Notes under the pieces: model-generated | The model's input: only the letters and a program-made list of their open reading frames with translations | The model's database searches: none | Told to the model about the DNA's origin: nothing | Source of the DNA: JAAURS01 sp044923475 | GTDB taxonomy: Bacteria; Cyanobacteriota; Cyanobacteriia; Thermosynechococcales; Thermosynechococcaceae | Assembly: GCF_044923475.1 (NCBI RefSeq) | Contig: NZ_CP137338.1 | Span: forward strand, 124,001-188,000 | Reading direction: 5' to 3' | Length of the DNA stretch: 64,000 nucleotides | In this document: piece after piece, positions 1 to 8,427 of the stretch | Position numbering within the stretch: the stretch's first letter is position 1 | Layout: each line of letters begins with the position of its first letter | Translations under genes and position numbers: made by a program

Positions 1-362
1 TCCAAAGCCGCCTTGCTAAAGAAGGCAAAGCGGATGGCATCGGTGTAGTCGCCGTAGTAATAGCCGCGATTGAAGAAATTATCCTGGGAGTGGGGTTCGA
101 TAAAAAAGCACATGCGTCCGTGGACCCAACCGCAGTAGACCGAGCAGTGAACCCTTCCGTCATACCAGGGTACCCACAGGTTGAGGTAGGCATCGTGCAA
201 GCCCCAAATGTGGTCGTAGCGCATGCAGTCGTATTTCGGCAAAATCAACTCAACCGTATGCCCCTGTAGTTCTAGCTCGCGACTGAGTCCGTAGACTACA
301 TCCCCTAGCCCTCCTGCTTTGATGACCGGAGCGCATTCTGAGGCAATTTGGATAATGTACAT
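1..362 (-). CDS. glgA: Glycogen synthase, GlgA2 type (N-terminal part, runs off the window)
   Basis: This is the first ~120 codons of an ADP-glucose-dependent starch/glycogen synthase of glycosyltransferase family 5; the remainder lies left of the window. Translating the reverse strand from the ATG at 362 gives a start MYIIQIASECAPVIKAGGLG. The KAGGLGDVV segment is the ADP-glucose-binding KxGGL motif near the N-terminus of GlgA enzymes. The opening MYIxQIASECAPVIK resembles the second cyanobacterial isoform (GlgA2) rather than GlgA1, which begins MKILFVAAEVSPLAKVGG; that assignment rests on recalled family sequences. The enzyme extends alpha-1,4-glucan chains of storage glycogen in the cytosol. 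It is transcribed away from the TPR gene at 565. Confidence 0.9.
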   Translation of the reverse strand, partial: MYIIQIASECAPVIKAGGLGDVVYGLSRELELQGHTVELILPKYDCMRYDHIWGLHDAYLNLWVPWYDGRVHCSVYCGWVHGRMCFFIEPHSQDNFFNRGYYYGDYTDAIRFAFFSKAAL

Positions 363-564
363 AAAGGGTTCTCGATAAGGCAGCGCGAATTCAACAAGTT
401 TTTGAACAGTAGTTTAAACGAAAAGCTGCACTGGCGGAATGTAAAAAAGAGTATCTGCAAATCATAGCAACCCCTGTCATTAAGGATGATGAAGCGATTA
501 CTATAGTGTTTATTCCGCTTCGATCTTCTACTGGCGTTCTCAAGAAAAATCAGGATAGTCCATC

Positions 565-2502
565 TTGAACTGGCTTCAAACCAAGCTTAAAGAGTGGTTT
601 TCAGAACCGCAGCCCTCGCCGGAGCCTAAGGGCGGCGCGTTGGTAAAGCGCTATGGCGACAATCTCCAAGATCCGAACGCCTTAATCCACCGAGCTAACA
701 AACGCGCTACGGGGGGAGACGTAGAAGGTGCGTTTGCGGATTTGAAGGAGGCCATTCAACTCAGCCCGACGCGCGCTACGGCCTACTACAATCGCGGCTT
801 TTTACACAACACGTTGGGCAATTTCGAAGCGGCGATCGAAGATTTCAACCGCGCCCTCGAACTGTTACCCGATTATGACGAGGCGTTCTATCAGCGCGGG
901 AACAGCCACTTGCAGCTCAAAGATCCGGCTAGCGCTATCGATGATTTCAGCCGCACCATCGCGCTCAATCCTTACTCGATCAAAGCCTACTACAAGCGGG
1001 CAGAAGCCTATGCCGAGGTGGGAGACGCCGCAGGCACCCTAGCCGATTACGCGCAAGCCATCACGCGGGTGCCCAAGGATGCGAATGCTTACTATCAGAG
1101 AGGCCGCTTTTTATCCAAAATTGGGGAGATGCGAACGGCCATTGAGGACTTTACGACCGCGCTCGCGCACAACCCCCGCCATGCGGATGCTTATTGCGGG
1201 CGGGGCTGCTGCTACGCGGAGTTGGGGGATCTGGAGAAGGCCAATCTAGATTTCAATCAGGCGCTACTGCACAACCCGTCTCACCAAGCGGCCTACTACC
1301 AGCGCATGTACAGTATAGGGATCTTGAAAGAGGCTGCCGCCAACCTTCAAGGACTCAATCAAGTTTTTGCGTCACCGCCCCCAGTATCCCCAGTACCTAG
1401 CACCATCGACCATCCCGTCGTGATCTCTGCTGAGTTGGTGGAGCCATCTTCTCCGCCCTTAGCCAAGCTGCAAGAAATCAGCCAAGGCACAGTAAAGCTA
1501 GAACCCGATAGCATCGCGGGCTATTTCGAGCGCGCGACCAAACGCGCCATGAATGGCGATCTGGATGGGGCGATCGCCGACTATACCCAAATCATCGATC
1601 AAGATCCCCACAACACGCAGGCTTACTACCGTCGGGGTCAAAACTACAGCGCCATTGGGGAAGACGAGGCAGCCCTTGCCGATCTCAACCAGGCCATCCA
1701 TTGGGCGCGGGTTCATTCCTTGGGTCAGCTCAAGGATTTTAGCGGCGCGTTGAGCGAAACGATCCAAACCCTCAAGACGGAGCTAAAAAAGCCCAAACCT
1801 TCAGCGGCCTCAAGCGCAACGTCGGGGATGCCCATCGAAGAGGCGATCGCCGACTACACCCGCACCCTCGAAACCAATCCAACCGCAGGGACCTACTTCA
1901 AGCGCGCTCAAAGTCGAGCGCTCATTGGCGACCTCCAGGGGGCGATCGCCGACTATTCCGAAGCCATTCGCCTCAATCCCGACCATCCCGATGCCTACTA
2001 TCGCCGGGGACTCCATCGCTCCGCGCTGGGCGATACCGCCGGGGCCACGCAAGATTTGAATCGGGCCATTCTCTGCAAGCCCATGCCTTCTGGGGACGGG
2101 CCGAGTTCTGGCAAGGTGGGTTCCACCTTTGGCAAGAAGGCTCAAGCGAAAGCATCCTCTGCCAACCTTAACCCCAGCCGTTATTGCAACCATGCGGGCA
2201 ATCGTCCCGGCAATCGCTTTTGCATTCACTGCGGCGAGACGCTGATGCCGACGGAAGCGACGCAGTTGCAAACCCTAGAGCAATCTCAATCGGCCCAGGT
2301 ATCCCCGCCGCTTTCAGAAGCATTGCCCCTGTCAGAGAGCGATCGTCTCTTCCAGCGCGGACGCTCTCGCTGCGTCAGCGGCAACCTCACAGATGGATTG
2401 GCCGACCTAGGGGACGCGCTACGGCTATTTTTATCGGAACAAAACATGGGTCGTTACCAAGAAACACTTAAAATAATTCAGCAGTTTTCGCGGAGTCTGT
2501 AG
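565..2502 (+). CDS. Tetratricopeptide-repeat protein with degenerate zinc-ribbon
   Basis: A 645-residue soluble protein with no signal peptide or membrane segment. Two blocks of TPR units (A-x-Y-x-R-G pattern, about residues 40-260 and 310-500) are separated by a proline-rich linker near 270-305. TPRs are protein-docking scaffolds, so the partner cannot be inferred. Around residues 538-557 a zinc-ribbon-like segment ends in CIHCG. Its first half reads CNH where a CxxC pair would be expected, so the metal site may be incomplete. A last partial TPR lies near the C-terminus. The start is TTG at 565, preceded by AGGATAG; no ATG fits the frame better. The hydrolase at 2569 follows after 66 nt and may be co-transcribed. 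Confidence 0.8.
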   Translation: MNWLQTKLKEWFSEPQPSPEPKGGALVKRYGDNLQDPNALIHRANKRATGGDVEGAFADLKEAIQLSPTRATAYYNRGFLHNTLGNFEAAIEDFNRALELLPDYDEAFYQRGNSHLQLKDPASAIDDFSRTIALNPYSIKAYYKRAEAYAEVGDAAGTLADYAQAITRVPKDANAYYQRGRFLSKIGEMRTAIEDFTTALAHNPRHADAYCGRGCCYAELGDLEKANLDFNQALLHNPSHQAAYYQRMYSIGILKEAAANLQGLNQVFASPPPVSPVPSTIDHPVVISAELVEPSSPPLAKLQEISQGTVKLEPDSIAGYFERATKRAMNGDLDGAIADYTQIIDQDPHNTQAYYRRGQNYSAIGEDEAALADLNQAIHWARVHSLGQLKDFSGALSETIQTLKTELKKPKPSAASSATSGMPIEEAIADYTRTLETNPTAGTYFKRAQSRALIGDLQGAIADYSEAIRLNPDHPDAYYRRGLHRSALGDTAGATQDLNRAILCKPMPSGDGPSSGKVGSTFGKKAQAKASSANLNPSRYCNHAGNRPGNRFCIHCGETLMPTEATQLQTLEQSQSAQVSPPLSEALPLSESDRLFQRGRSRCVSGNLTDGLADLGDALRLFLSEQNMGRYQETLKIIQQFSRSL

Positions 2503-2568
2503 CAGTCACATCGCGCTGCGACACTTCGCCATGTCTTCTGAAATTTCTCGGTTCAAAAAAATAAATGC

Positions 2569-3777
2569 GTGGTGAAATTTAGTTCGATCGCGTTGAAAGC
2601 CCCGATTCTCGTTCTGAGTGCCGCTGGTTTTTTCTTGAGTTTGTGGATCTTCCTGCCGGCACCGACACTGCCGCTGCTGACCCTCAGCGTCGGCGCGCCG
2701 GAGGTCAGTCCGTGGCTGCTCGGCGTCAATGCAATCTTGTTTCTACTGACCCTCAAAGGAGTCAGACGCGATCGACTCCGTCAAGCTGCGTTGAGCCTCA
2801 GCACGGTAGGGCTGTTGCTCAGCCTGTGGCCCTTGAGTCAGTTTTCTACCGTCGCGCAACGGGCAGATGCGGCCATGAATCGAGCCTTTGGCTCCCATTA
2901 TCTAGCCGCACTGCCCCAATCCGTCCTGACTCGCATGCGGCTCGGTCCTTTTGACGCAGCAGATGCCCTGCGCGGCATTGCACTCAAGACTGCCATCCGC
3001 TTCACGCCTCATATTTCCTTTGCCCAACCCGATGGCGTATCCCTCCAACTAGATGTATACCGACCGCCGCAGGTAGGACGCTATCCGGGAATTATCGTGA
3101 TTCACGGCGGCGCGTGGCGGGGGGGCGGTCCCGCTCAAAATGCAGAATTTAGCCGCTATATGGCGAGTCAGGGCTATGTGGTTTGGGCGATCGCCTATCG
3201 GCTCGCACCACGCTATCAGTTCCCAGCTCAGATTGAAGACGTACAGTCTGCCTTAAACTTTATTCGCAAACACGCCACCCAATACGAAACCGATCCCCAG
3301 CGTCTTGCTTTAATGGGTCGATCTGCTGGCGCGCATCTTGCTATGCTGGCCGCTTACGCACCTAACGCGCCGATCCGGGCGTTGGTTGACTACTATGGCC
3401 CAGTCGATCTAGCGGCGGGATACAGAGACGTCCCCTGCCCCGATCCCCTGGATACTCGCGGGGTTCTCCAATCTCTCTTAGGCGGTTCTCCCGACGAGCG
3501 TCCCGAGCTGTACCGACAGGCTTCTCCCATCACCTACATCGCGCCTCGCGGCGATCGTCCGCTGCCTCCTTCTCTGCTGATTTATGGCGGACGCGATCGC
3601 GTGGTCCAAGCGAAGTACGGTCGCGCGTTAGAGCAGCGGCTTCGAGCGGCGGGCACCCAGGCTGCTTTTCTAGAGATACCTTGGGCCGATCACGCCTTCG
3701 ATACGGTTTTTAATGGCCTTAGCAACCAGTTAGCGCTCTACCATACGGAACGGTTTTTAGCTTGGGCGCTCCGATAG
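2569..3777 (+). CDS. Alpha/beta hydrolase (carboxylesterase / BD-FAE-like) with N-terminal membrane segments
   Basis: A 402-residue protein. Residues ~5-90 contain hydrophobic stretches, probably two or three membrane helices. A hormone-sensitive-lipase/BD-FAE type alpha/beta hydrolase domain follows from about residue 150. The oxyanion-hole motif HGGAW is near 179, the nucleophile elbow GRSAG near 250, a candidate acid Asp in GGRDRV near 341 and the catalytic His in WADHAF near 373, so the triad looks complete. The expected activity is hydrolysis of a short-chain ester or amide; the substrate is unknown. The start is GTG at 2569, with a second GTG one codon later. The nearby ATG codons are out of frame. 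Confidence 0.82.
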   Translation: MVKFSSIALKAPILVLSAAGFFLSLWIFLPAPTLPLLTLSVGAPEVSPWLLGVNAILFLLTLKGVRRDRLRQAALSLSTVGLLLSLWPLSQFSTVAQRADAAMNRAFGSHYLAALPQSVLTRMRLGPFDAADALRGIALKTAIRFTPHISFAQPDGVSLQLDVYRPPQVGRYPGIIVIHGGAWRGGGPAQNAEFSRYMASQGYVVWAIAYRLAPRYQFPAQIEDVQSALNFIRKHATQYETDPQRLALMGRSAGAHLAMLAAYAPNAPIRALVDYYGPVDLAAGYRDVPCPDPLDTRGVLQSLLGGSPDERPELYRQASPITYIAPRGDRPLPPSLLIYGGRDRVVQAKYGRALEQRLRAAGTQAAFLEIPWADHAFDTVFNGLSNQLALYHTERFLAWALR

Positions 3778-3809
3778 GTTGAAGCCGTGGTGCGCAGAGT
3801 TGGAAAAAT

Positions 3810-4016
3810 TTAAGCTTCTGTGGATGCCCCACGCTTCATATACTCTGCAATTGCTTCGGCCACATTTTCTTCAGGTTGATACACTCGTGAGTTTGGATTC
3901 TCGGTGTGGAGTCTGTCGAGATACGCGTGTAGGGCTTCTTCTTCATCCCGATGCTCTAGGACATAGGCTCGAAGTTCGAACTTGTTCATGGTAGCGAAGT
4001 CTGGTTTGGCACTCAT
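3810..4016 (-). CDS. Small conserved cyanobacterial protein (DUF6887-like)
   Basis: A 68-residue protein beginning MSAKPDFATMNKFELRAYVL, with the block ELRAYVLEHRDEEEALHAYL typical of a widespread family of small cyanobacterial proteins of unknown function. It is acidic with no membrane segment. I chose the ATG at 4016 because GGAGG lies seven bases upstream; the in-frame ATG four codons earlier has worse spacing. Such proteins are often found next to other very small ORFs; here the upstream neighbour on the same strand is a Sel1-repeat protein. No function can be assigned. Confidence 0.7.
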   Translation of the reverse strand: MSAKPDFATMNKFELRAYVLEHRDEEEALHAYLDRLHTENPNSRVYQPEENVAEAIAEYMKRGASTEA

Positions 4017-4055
4017 ACAAACCTCCATTCTCCGTTAGGCTCGGTTGCAAGTCCT

Positions 4056-4385
4056 TCATAGTGAACTGTGGATAAATCCTTGTTCGATTGATTTATTTCT
4101 CCACTTCTGCGATTCAACTGCATCGACAGGAAAATTTTCTCCTCCCGTTTGAAAAATTGTAGCTAAATTATTAGAGGCAACAGCATAGCCTCGATCGGCA
4201 GAAGCCGCATACCATTTAACTGCTTCAGTCAAGTTAGAAGGTATACCTAGACCAAGATGGTAAATATTTCCTACCATGCATTGGGCTTCTGCATTTCCCC
4301 GTTCGGCGAAGGGCAGTAATTCAGAAAGAGCAATATCGTACTGACCATTATCAAAAGCCAATTTTCCGTCATCTAAACTTGACAT
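4056..4385 (-). CDS. Sel1-like repeat protein
   Basis: A 109-residue protein containing about two Sel1-type TPR-like repeats. Segments such as AEAQCMVGNIYHLG and YAVASNNLATIFQTG fit the A-x2-x-LGxxY pattern, and AVKWYAASADRGYA is the classic Sel1 helix pair. Sel1 repeats form a superhelical protein-binding surface. The protein has no secretion signal and is too short to carry another domain, so it is probably a small adaptor. No clear Shine-Dalgarno sequence precedes the ATG at 4385. It lies 40 bp upstream of the DUF6887-like gene in the same direction. Confidence 0.75.
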   Translation of the reverse strand: MSSLDDGKLAFDNGQYDIALSELLPFAERGNAEAQCMVGNIYHLGLGIPSNLTEAVKWYAASADRGYAVASNNLATIFQTGGENFPVDAVESQKWRNKSIEQGFIHSSL

Positions 4386-4469
4386 TACGATAGCCTGCGA
4401 TCGCCGAGACCCTTAGTGCTTCGTTTTAACTATAGATCGGCAAAACATAGGTCTAACCATTACCGGACA

Positions 4470-5195
4470 TTACAGCCTGAGTTGAGTGACGGCGATGTGG
4501 CCGCCCAGACAAACCTCAACATCGCTACCGGGTTCGCGATCGCGCTGGCTGTAGTTGCCTTCGTAGTACAGCAAATTGCCCTCAGCCCTAAAGGAGACGG
4601 GTAGCGGACGTTGGGACGGTTCGCAAAAAACGATCTCAGGCTCTGGATCTGCCGCTCCAAGGTGCGGGAAATTGACATTCCAAAAGCAACCTTCCTTAAG
4701 CGGCAATGGGAGCAATGCTTCTATGACTCGACGGGTGTAGAGGCTTGCCAGACTCCAGTCAATGGGGCGATCGCCTTGCCGATACTGCGAAAGCGCAATG
4801 CCAGGAATACCGTGCAATGCTGCCTCTCTCACGGCTGCCACAGTCCCAGAAATATAGCAGTCTGCCCCTAAATTGGACCCCGCATTCACCCCAGACAGCA
4901 CCCAGCTCAAAGCCGACTTGAGATGGAACCGAGCGACCCGGACGCAATCCGCCGGCGTTCCACCAATGCCAAATACAGCAACGTGATTCAAGGCTTGCCC
5001 TTGAGAATTCTCAAAGGCTAAATCTTGCCTCAGTTCGATTTGAAGGGGGGTCGTCGTTGTCACCTGATGGCCGCACCCCGAATGCGGCACCTGAGGGGCC
5101 GCAATTAAAACCGATTGTTCGGGAGAGAGCGATCGCGCCAAAGCCGATAACCCCGGTGCAATCACCCCATCGTCATTCGTCAGTAGCCAGGTCAT
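4470..5195 (-). CDS. surE: 5'/3'-nucleotidase SurE
   Basis: SurE is a metal-dependent survival-protein phosphatase that dephosphorylates nucleoside monophosphates and, in some bacteria, short polyphosphate. The start MTWLLTNDDGVIAPGL carries the metal-binding NDD motif at residues 7-9. The SGVNAGSNLG loop (SGxNxGxN) supplies the other ligands, and NVNFP appears further on as in family members. The length of 241 residues is normal. A longer reading begins at a TTG at 5225, but the family consensus starts right at the MTWLLTNDDG block, so ATG 5195 is preferred. It is a single gene on the minus strand with no obvious operon partner. Confidence 0.93.
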   Translation of the reverse strand: MTWLLTNDDGVIAPGLSALARSLSPEQSVLIAAPQVPHSGCGHQVTTTTPLQIELRQDLAFENSQGQALNHVAVFGIGGTPADCVRVARFHLKSALSWVLSGVNAGSNLGADCYISGTVAAVREAALHGIPGIALSQYRQGDRPIDWSLASLYTRRVIEALLPLPLKEGCFWNVNFPHLGAADPEPEIVFCEPSQRPLPVSFRAEGNLLYYEGNYSQRDREPGSDVEVCLGGHIAVTQLRL

Positions 5196-5281
5196 CAGAT
5201 TGAAAAACCGAAACAAACCCAGCAAAAAAATCGCGCGTTACTCAAACCGCCGCCGCCCAAAAATCAACTAAACCCTCTAAA

Positions 5282-5860
5282 TCAGCTTCTAGAGATAGAG
5301 AGAACCCAGGTGCCAATATAGCGCTTCAACGGCAAATCGCCAGGAGAGGTAATGCTGGCGTTAAAATAATACATGCCGCCAGAACGGGGGTTTTGCACGT
5401 CTGAAAGCACGATTTCAAAAGACTTCCCAGCAGGAATGGGCGCTTCCGGGACGATCTCGATGATGCGATTGTCCTTATCCACCTTGACCGAACTGACCGG
5501 AATTTTAGGGACTCGGCCAAATCCAAGAAATTTATTCTTAGGCGCTTCTTGAAGCGTAATGGCTTTCTCGTTGAAGTCGCCATCAAAGTAAGCGGGATAG
5601 GTAATGGAAATGCTGTCGATCGCGAGCTTTTGGCGACCCATCTTGAGCCGATAGCGATCCTGATTGTGTCCTGGGGTGCCGTATTCCAACACGTAGCCAA
5701 GCTGCTGTTTCCCGCTCGGCCCGCTTCCGCCCCAGGAAAAGGTCAGCCCTGGATTAGTTTGAGCGAACGTGACGACGGGAACGCTCGCGAGCAACAGGCC
5801 CGCAACGCATAGCGAGGAACTCAAACGGCGAACGGAAGGCTTTTGGAAAGACATAAGCAT
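5282..5860 (-). CDS. DUF2808 family secreted protein
   Basis: A 192-residue protein with a Sec signal peptide: a basic KPSVRR region, a hydrophobic core and a likely cleavage after VVTFAQ near residue 34. The mature part resembles the cyanobacterial DUF2808 family, with conserved stretches such as RYRLKMG, ITYPAYFDG and the C-terminal GTWVLSI. These are predicted beta-rich periplasmic or envelope proteins of unknown function. The frame has a second ATG two codons in (5854), and neither has a clear ribosome site. Its neighbours are single genes and give no functional hint. Confidence 0.78.
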   Translation of the reverse strand: MLMSFQKPSVRRLSSSLCVAGLLLASVPVVTFAQTNPGLTFSWGGSGPSGKQQLGYVLEYGTPGHNQDRYRLKMGRQKLAIDSISITYPAYFDGDFNEKAITLQEAPKNKFLGFGRVPKIPVSSVKVDKDNRIIEIVPEAPIPAGKSFEIVLSDVQNPRSGGMYYFNASITSPGDLPLKRYIGTWVLSISRS

Positions 5861-6045
5861 GACTTTTGAAGTTCTATGGAGATAGTGTATCTCGCTGCTG
5901 AGCGTAACAGCCTTTCTTGCCTTTGCGGGCTGGAACTGTGCCAGTTATAAAGGATGCCTACGGATCTCAGCAACGCGGATCTGGAGCGAGGTTTAGCTCA
6001 ATAGAATTGACGCAGCAGCGGTCTAAAATGTGCCGCGTTTTTGCA

Positions 6046-7221
6046 TCAAGCAGAAAATCTAATTTTAAGATAATCCTCTTCCATTTTGGCCCCAGCAGGC
6101 TGCATCGCAGCGAGGGCTTGCGGTAGAACCAAGTTTCGGCGGTGGTTGCCAATCCTGATATTTAATTCATCGGCGGATTTGCTCAACTCCACTTGGTCTT
6201 TGGGAATTCCAGGCAGGTAAATCTCAAGGCTGTATTCTTTATCGTGCTGCACCACGCGCAGGGTATTTTCTTGATAGTAAACCTGGGCGGGATCTTCGCC
6301 CTCGTACAAAATATCCTTGAGGCGTTCTAGCGCCACCAAACCGCACATTTCTTCCTGGAACAGCGGCACTTCTTTAATTGGCAACGGATGGAAATTTTCT
6401 TGGATTTCTGTGCGATAGGTAGCCTGATTCTCTTTCCATCCCATGAAGAAAGGGTCGGTAACGTGGTCGGGAATGATGCGGTTGGCGACCACCATGTCCG
6501 TAGAAACGTTGTACAAGCTCAAGTAAGCGTGGGCGCGCAGAGATTCTTTGATGACCATTTTTTCTGGGTTCATCACCAAACGCACGGAGGTTTGCGTGTT
6601 GTCAGTCAGGACTTTCTCTAAAGCCTCGATCTGCTCGTAAAACTCGTAGGGGGCATCCATGACCTCTTTGTCGGGGAGCGAAAATCCGGCGATCGGTCTA
6701 AACAATGGCTCCACTAAGGGACGCAGCGCCACTGACATTTTCTGGAAGGGCTTATAAAAGCGGCGCATGTACCAACCGCCCACTTCGGGCAGGCTCAAAA
6801 GCCTAAGAGCAGTTCCTGTAGGAGCTGAGTCGATGATTAAAACGTCGTATTGACCTTCGTCGTAGTGACGCTTCATGCGAACGAGGCCAAAGATTTCGTC
6901 CATGCCGGGTAAGATGGCAAGTTCTTCCGCTTGAATGCCCTCCAGCCCTCTGGCCTGTAATACTTGCGTGATATAGCGCTTAACGGCTCCCCAATTGCTT
7001 TCCAATTCCATCAGGGCATCCAGTTCCGCTCCCCACAGGTTGGGCTTGACCTGAACGGCTTCGTGACCGAGGGGAAGGTCAAAGCTATCGGCGAGGGAGT
7101 GGGCCGGGTCCGTACTCAGCACCAGGGTTTTATATCCGAGTTCGGCACATCGCAAACCCGTGGCAGCTGCGACGGAGGTTTTCCCGACGCCGCCTTTGCC
7201 AGTCATTAAAATTACGCGCAT
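6046..7221 (-). CDS. ArsA/GET3-family ATPase with C-terminal HSP20-like domain
   Basis: A 391-residue P-loop ATPase of the SIMIBI class. It has the deviant Walker A motif GKGGVGKT at residues 8-15, switch I STDPAHS near 36-42, and the IIDSAPTGTALRLL block near 130 that corresponds to Walker B/switch II. A single ATPase copy is present, as in GET3/TRC40, rather than the tandem pair of arsenite-pump ArsA. From about residue 322 the sequence changes to a beta-rich region (YSLEIYLPGIPKDQVELSKS) resembling the alpha-crystallin/HSP20-like domain found at the C-terminus of many bacterial ArsA-like proteins. No ars genes are nearby. A membrane-protein chaperone role is plausible but unproven. Confidence 0.87.
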   Translation of the reverse strand: MRVILMTGKGGVGKTSVAAATGLRCAELGYKTLVLSTDPAHSLADSFDLPLGHEAVQVKPNLWGAELDALMELESNWGAVKRYITQVLQARGLEGIQAEELAILPGMDEIFGLVRMKRHYDEGQYDVLIIDSAPTGTALRLLSLPEVGGWYMRRFYKPFQKMSVALRPLVEPLFRPIAGFSLPDKEVMDAPYEFYEQIEALEKVLTDNTQTSVRLVMNPEKMVIKESLRAHAYLSLYNVSTDMVVANRIIPDHVTDPFFMGWKENQATYRTEIQENFHPLPIKEVPLFQEEMCGLVALERLKDILYEGEDPAQVYYQENTLRVVQHDKEYSLEIYLPGIPKDQVELSKSADELNIRIGNHRRNLVLPQALAAMQPAGAKMEEDYLKIRFSA

Positions 7222-7491
7222 TCTGGATCTCTAATAGGGGCAGGTTGGATGCAAGGGACAGGTTGGGGCGGCAAGGCAACTTTGGATTGAATCCATTACA
7301 TGCCCAAGGGCGCAAAGCCTTGCGCTCCTACGGGATGCTGTATGCCGTTCGATCGAGAACCGCTATATGATAGGGGACAGCAAGATTGCGCGTCCCTTAT
7401 TCGCTATTCGCTCTGCCACAAAAAGTCTAACGCAGATACGATAGGGGAACTTGAAGGCACGCGGTTTTAAAGTTCGGGTAGATACGGTGGC

Positions 7492-7830
7492 ATGATGTCC
7501 GATACATCGGCAGCACAGCACTACTGCGTGGTTTTTGTGACCGCATCCTCTGAGGCAGAGGCGACGGCGATCGCCCAGGCCCTCGTCCGAGAAAAGCTAG
7601 CCGCCTGCATCAGCTTAACGCCGATAAAATCGATCTACCGCTGGCAAGATCGCATTCATGCCGAACCGGAATGGCAGCTGGCAATTAAAACAACCCAGCA
7701 TCGGTTTGAGGCACTCCAAAGCCGCGTGCTCGAGCTGCACAGCTATGAAGTTCCCGAAATTCTAGCGATTCCCATCCAGGCGGGGTCGGCAATGTATTTG
7801 AACTGGATGAGTGCCAACGTTGAGGCCTGA
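7492..7830 (+). CDS. cutA: Divalent-cation tolerance protein CutA
   Basis: A 112-residue trimeric CutA1 protein. Family hallmarks are the VVFVTASSEAEA start, the KLAACISLTPIKSIYRW block including the conserved ACxxxxPxxSxYxW pattern, and the EVPEILAIPI motif near the end. It is historically linked to copper tolerance, but its molecular role is unresolved and it is probably a PII-like trimer with signalling or scaffolding functions. The start is ATG-ATG at 7492/7495. The Ycf20 gene follows 14 bp downstream on the same strand, suggesting co-transcription. Confidence 0.92.
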   Translation: MMSDTSAAQHYCVVFVTASSEAEATAIAQALVREKLAACISLTPIKSIYRWQDRIHAEPEWQLAIKTTQHRFEALQSRVLELHSYEVPEILAIPIQAGSAMYLNWMSANVEA

Positions 7831-7844
7831 GCGAGCGAACTCCC

Positions 7845-8174
7845 ATGCAGAACACGCGGCTGAACGGAATCTTAAGCGCCCTAGGACAGCAAGTCCGCAA
7901 CCAACTTCAAAATCCTTGGCGGCGGTGGGCGACCTTAACGATCGCGCTACTGTTTGGCATTTTTTTAGGGATCGCGATCTCTGCCACAGCGGGAGCAAAA
8001 TCCGAATTAGACGTCACCGTTGCGGCAATTGTAGTTATCGTGACGGAGCTGATCAGTTGGCTGTTTTATAGCCGAAAGCCCTTCCAGCAGTCGTGGTGGG
8101 GGGAAGCCCTCAATGCCCTCAAGCTCGGCGTCATCTATGGATTATTCCTGATTGCTTTTATGCTGGGCAGCTAA
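7845..8174 (+). CDS. ycf20: Ycf20-like membrane protein (DUF565)
   Basis: A 109-residue integral membrane protein with three predicted helices: about residues 28-47, 58-75 and 92-108. It belongs to the Ycf20/DUF565 family, which is encoded in cyanobacteria and red-algal plastids. Plant homologues affect non-photochemical quenching, but the biochemical activity is unknown. The length and the segment SRKPFQQSWWGEALNALKLG fit the family. It sits 14 bp after cutA and about 55 bp before the initiator tRNA. Confidence 0.82.
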   Translation: MQNTRLNGILSALGQQVRNQLQNPWRRWATLTIALLFGIFLGIAISATAGAKSELDVTVAAIVVIVTELISWLFYSRKPFQQSWWGEALNALKLGVIYGLFLIAFMLGS

Positions 8175-8228
8175 TTTCGAAAAAGAGATGTCGTTTTGGA
8201 ATTAATGCGCTATGCTAGTAAAGCGCGA

Positions 8229-8305
<77 letters not shown>

Positions 8306-8310
8306 ATAAT

Positions 8311-8347
8311 AAAAGCCGTACCTAAAATGAAAGGGTACGGCTTTTTT
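8311..8347 (+). terminator. Rho-independent terminator of the initiator tRNA
   Basis: AAAAGCCGTACC at 8311-8322 pairs with GGTACGGCTTTT starting at 8334, around an 11-base loop, and the 3' arm ends in a run of six T. It immediately follows the tRNA and lies ahead of the DUF697 gene. Confidence 0.9.
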
Positions 8348-8427
8348 GATGAACGGGTATTACAACTCTAGCCAGAACGCCTCGCTTTCAGGCACAATGT
8401 CCCCAGTCCTACGCGGTTTGCTTAGCT

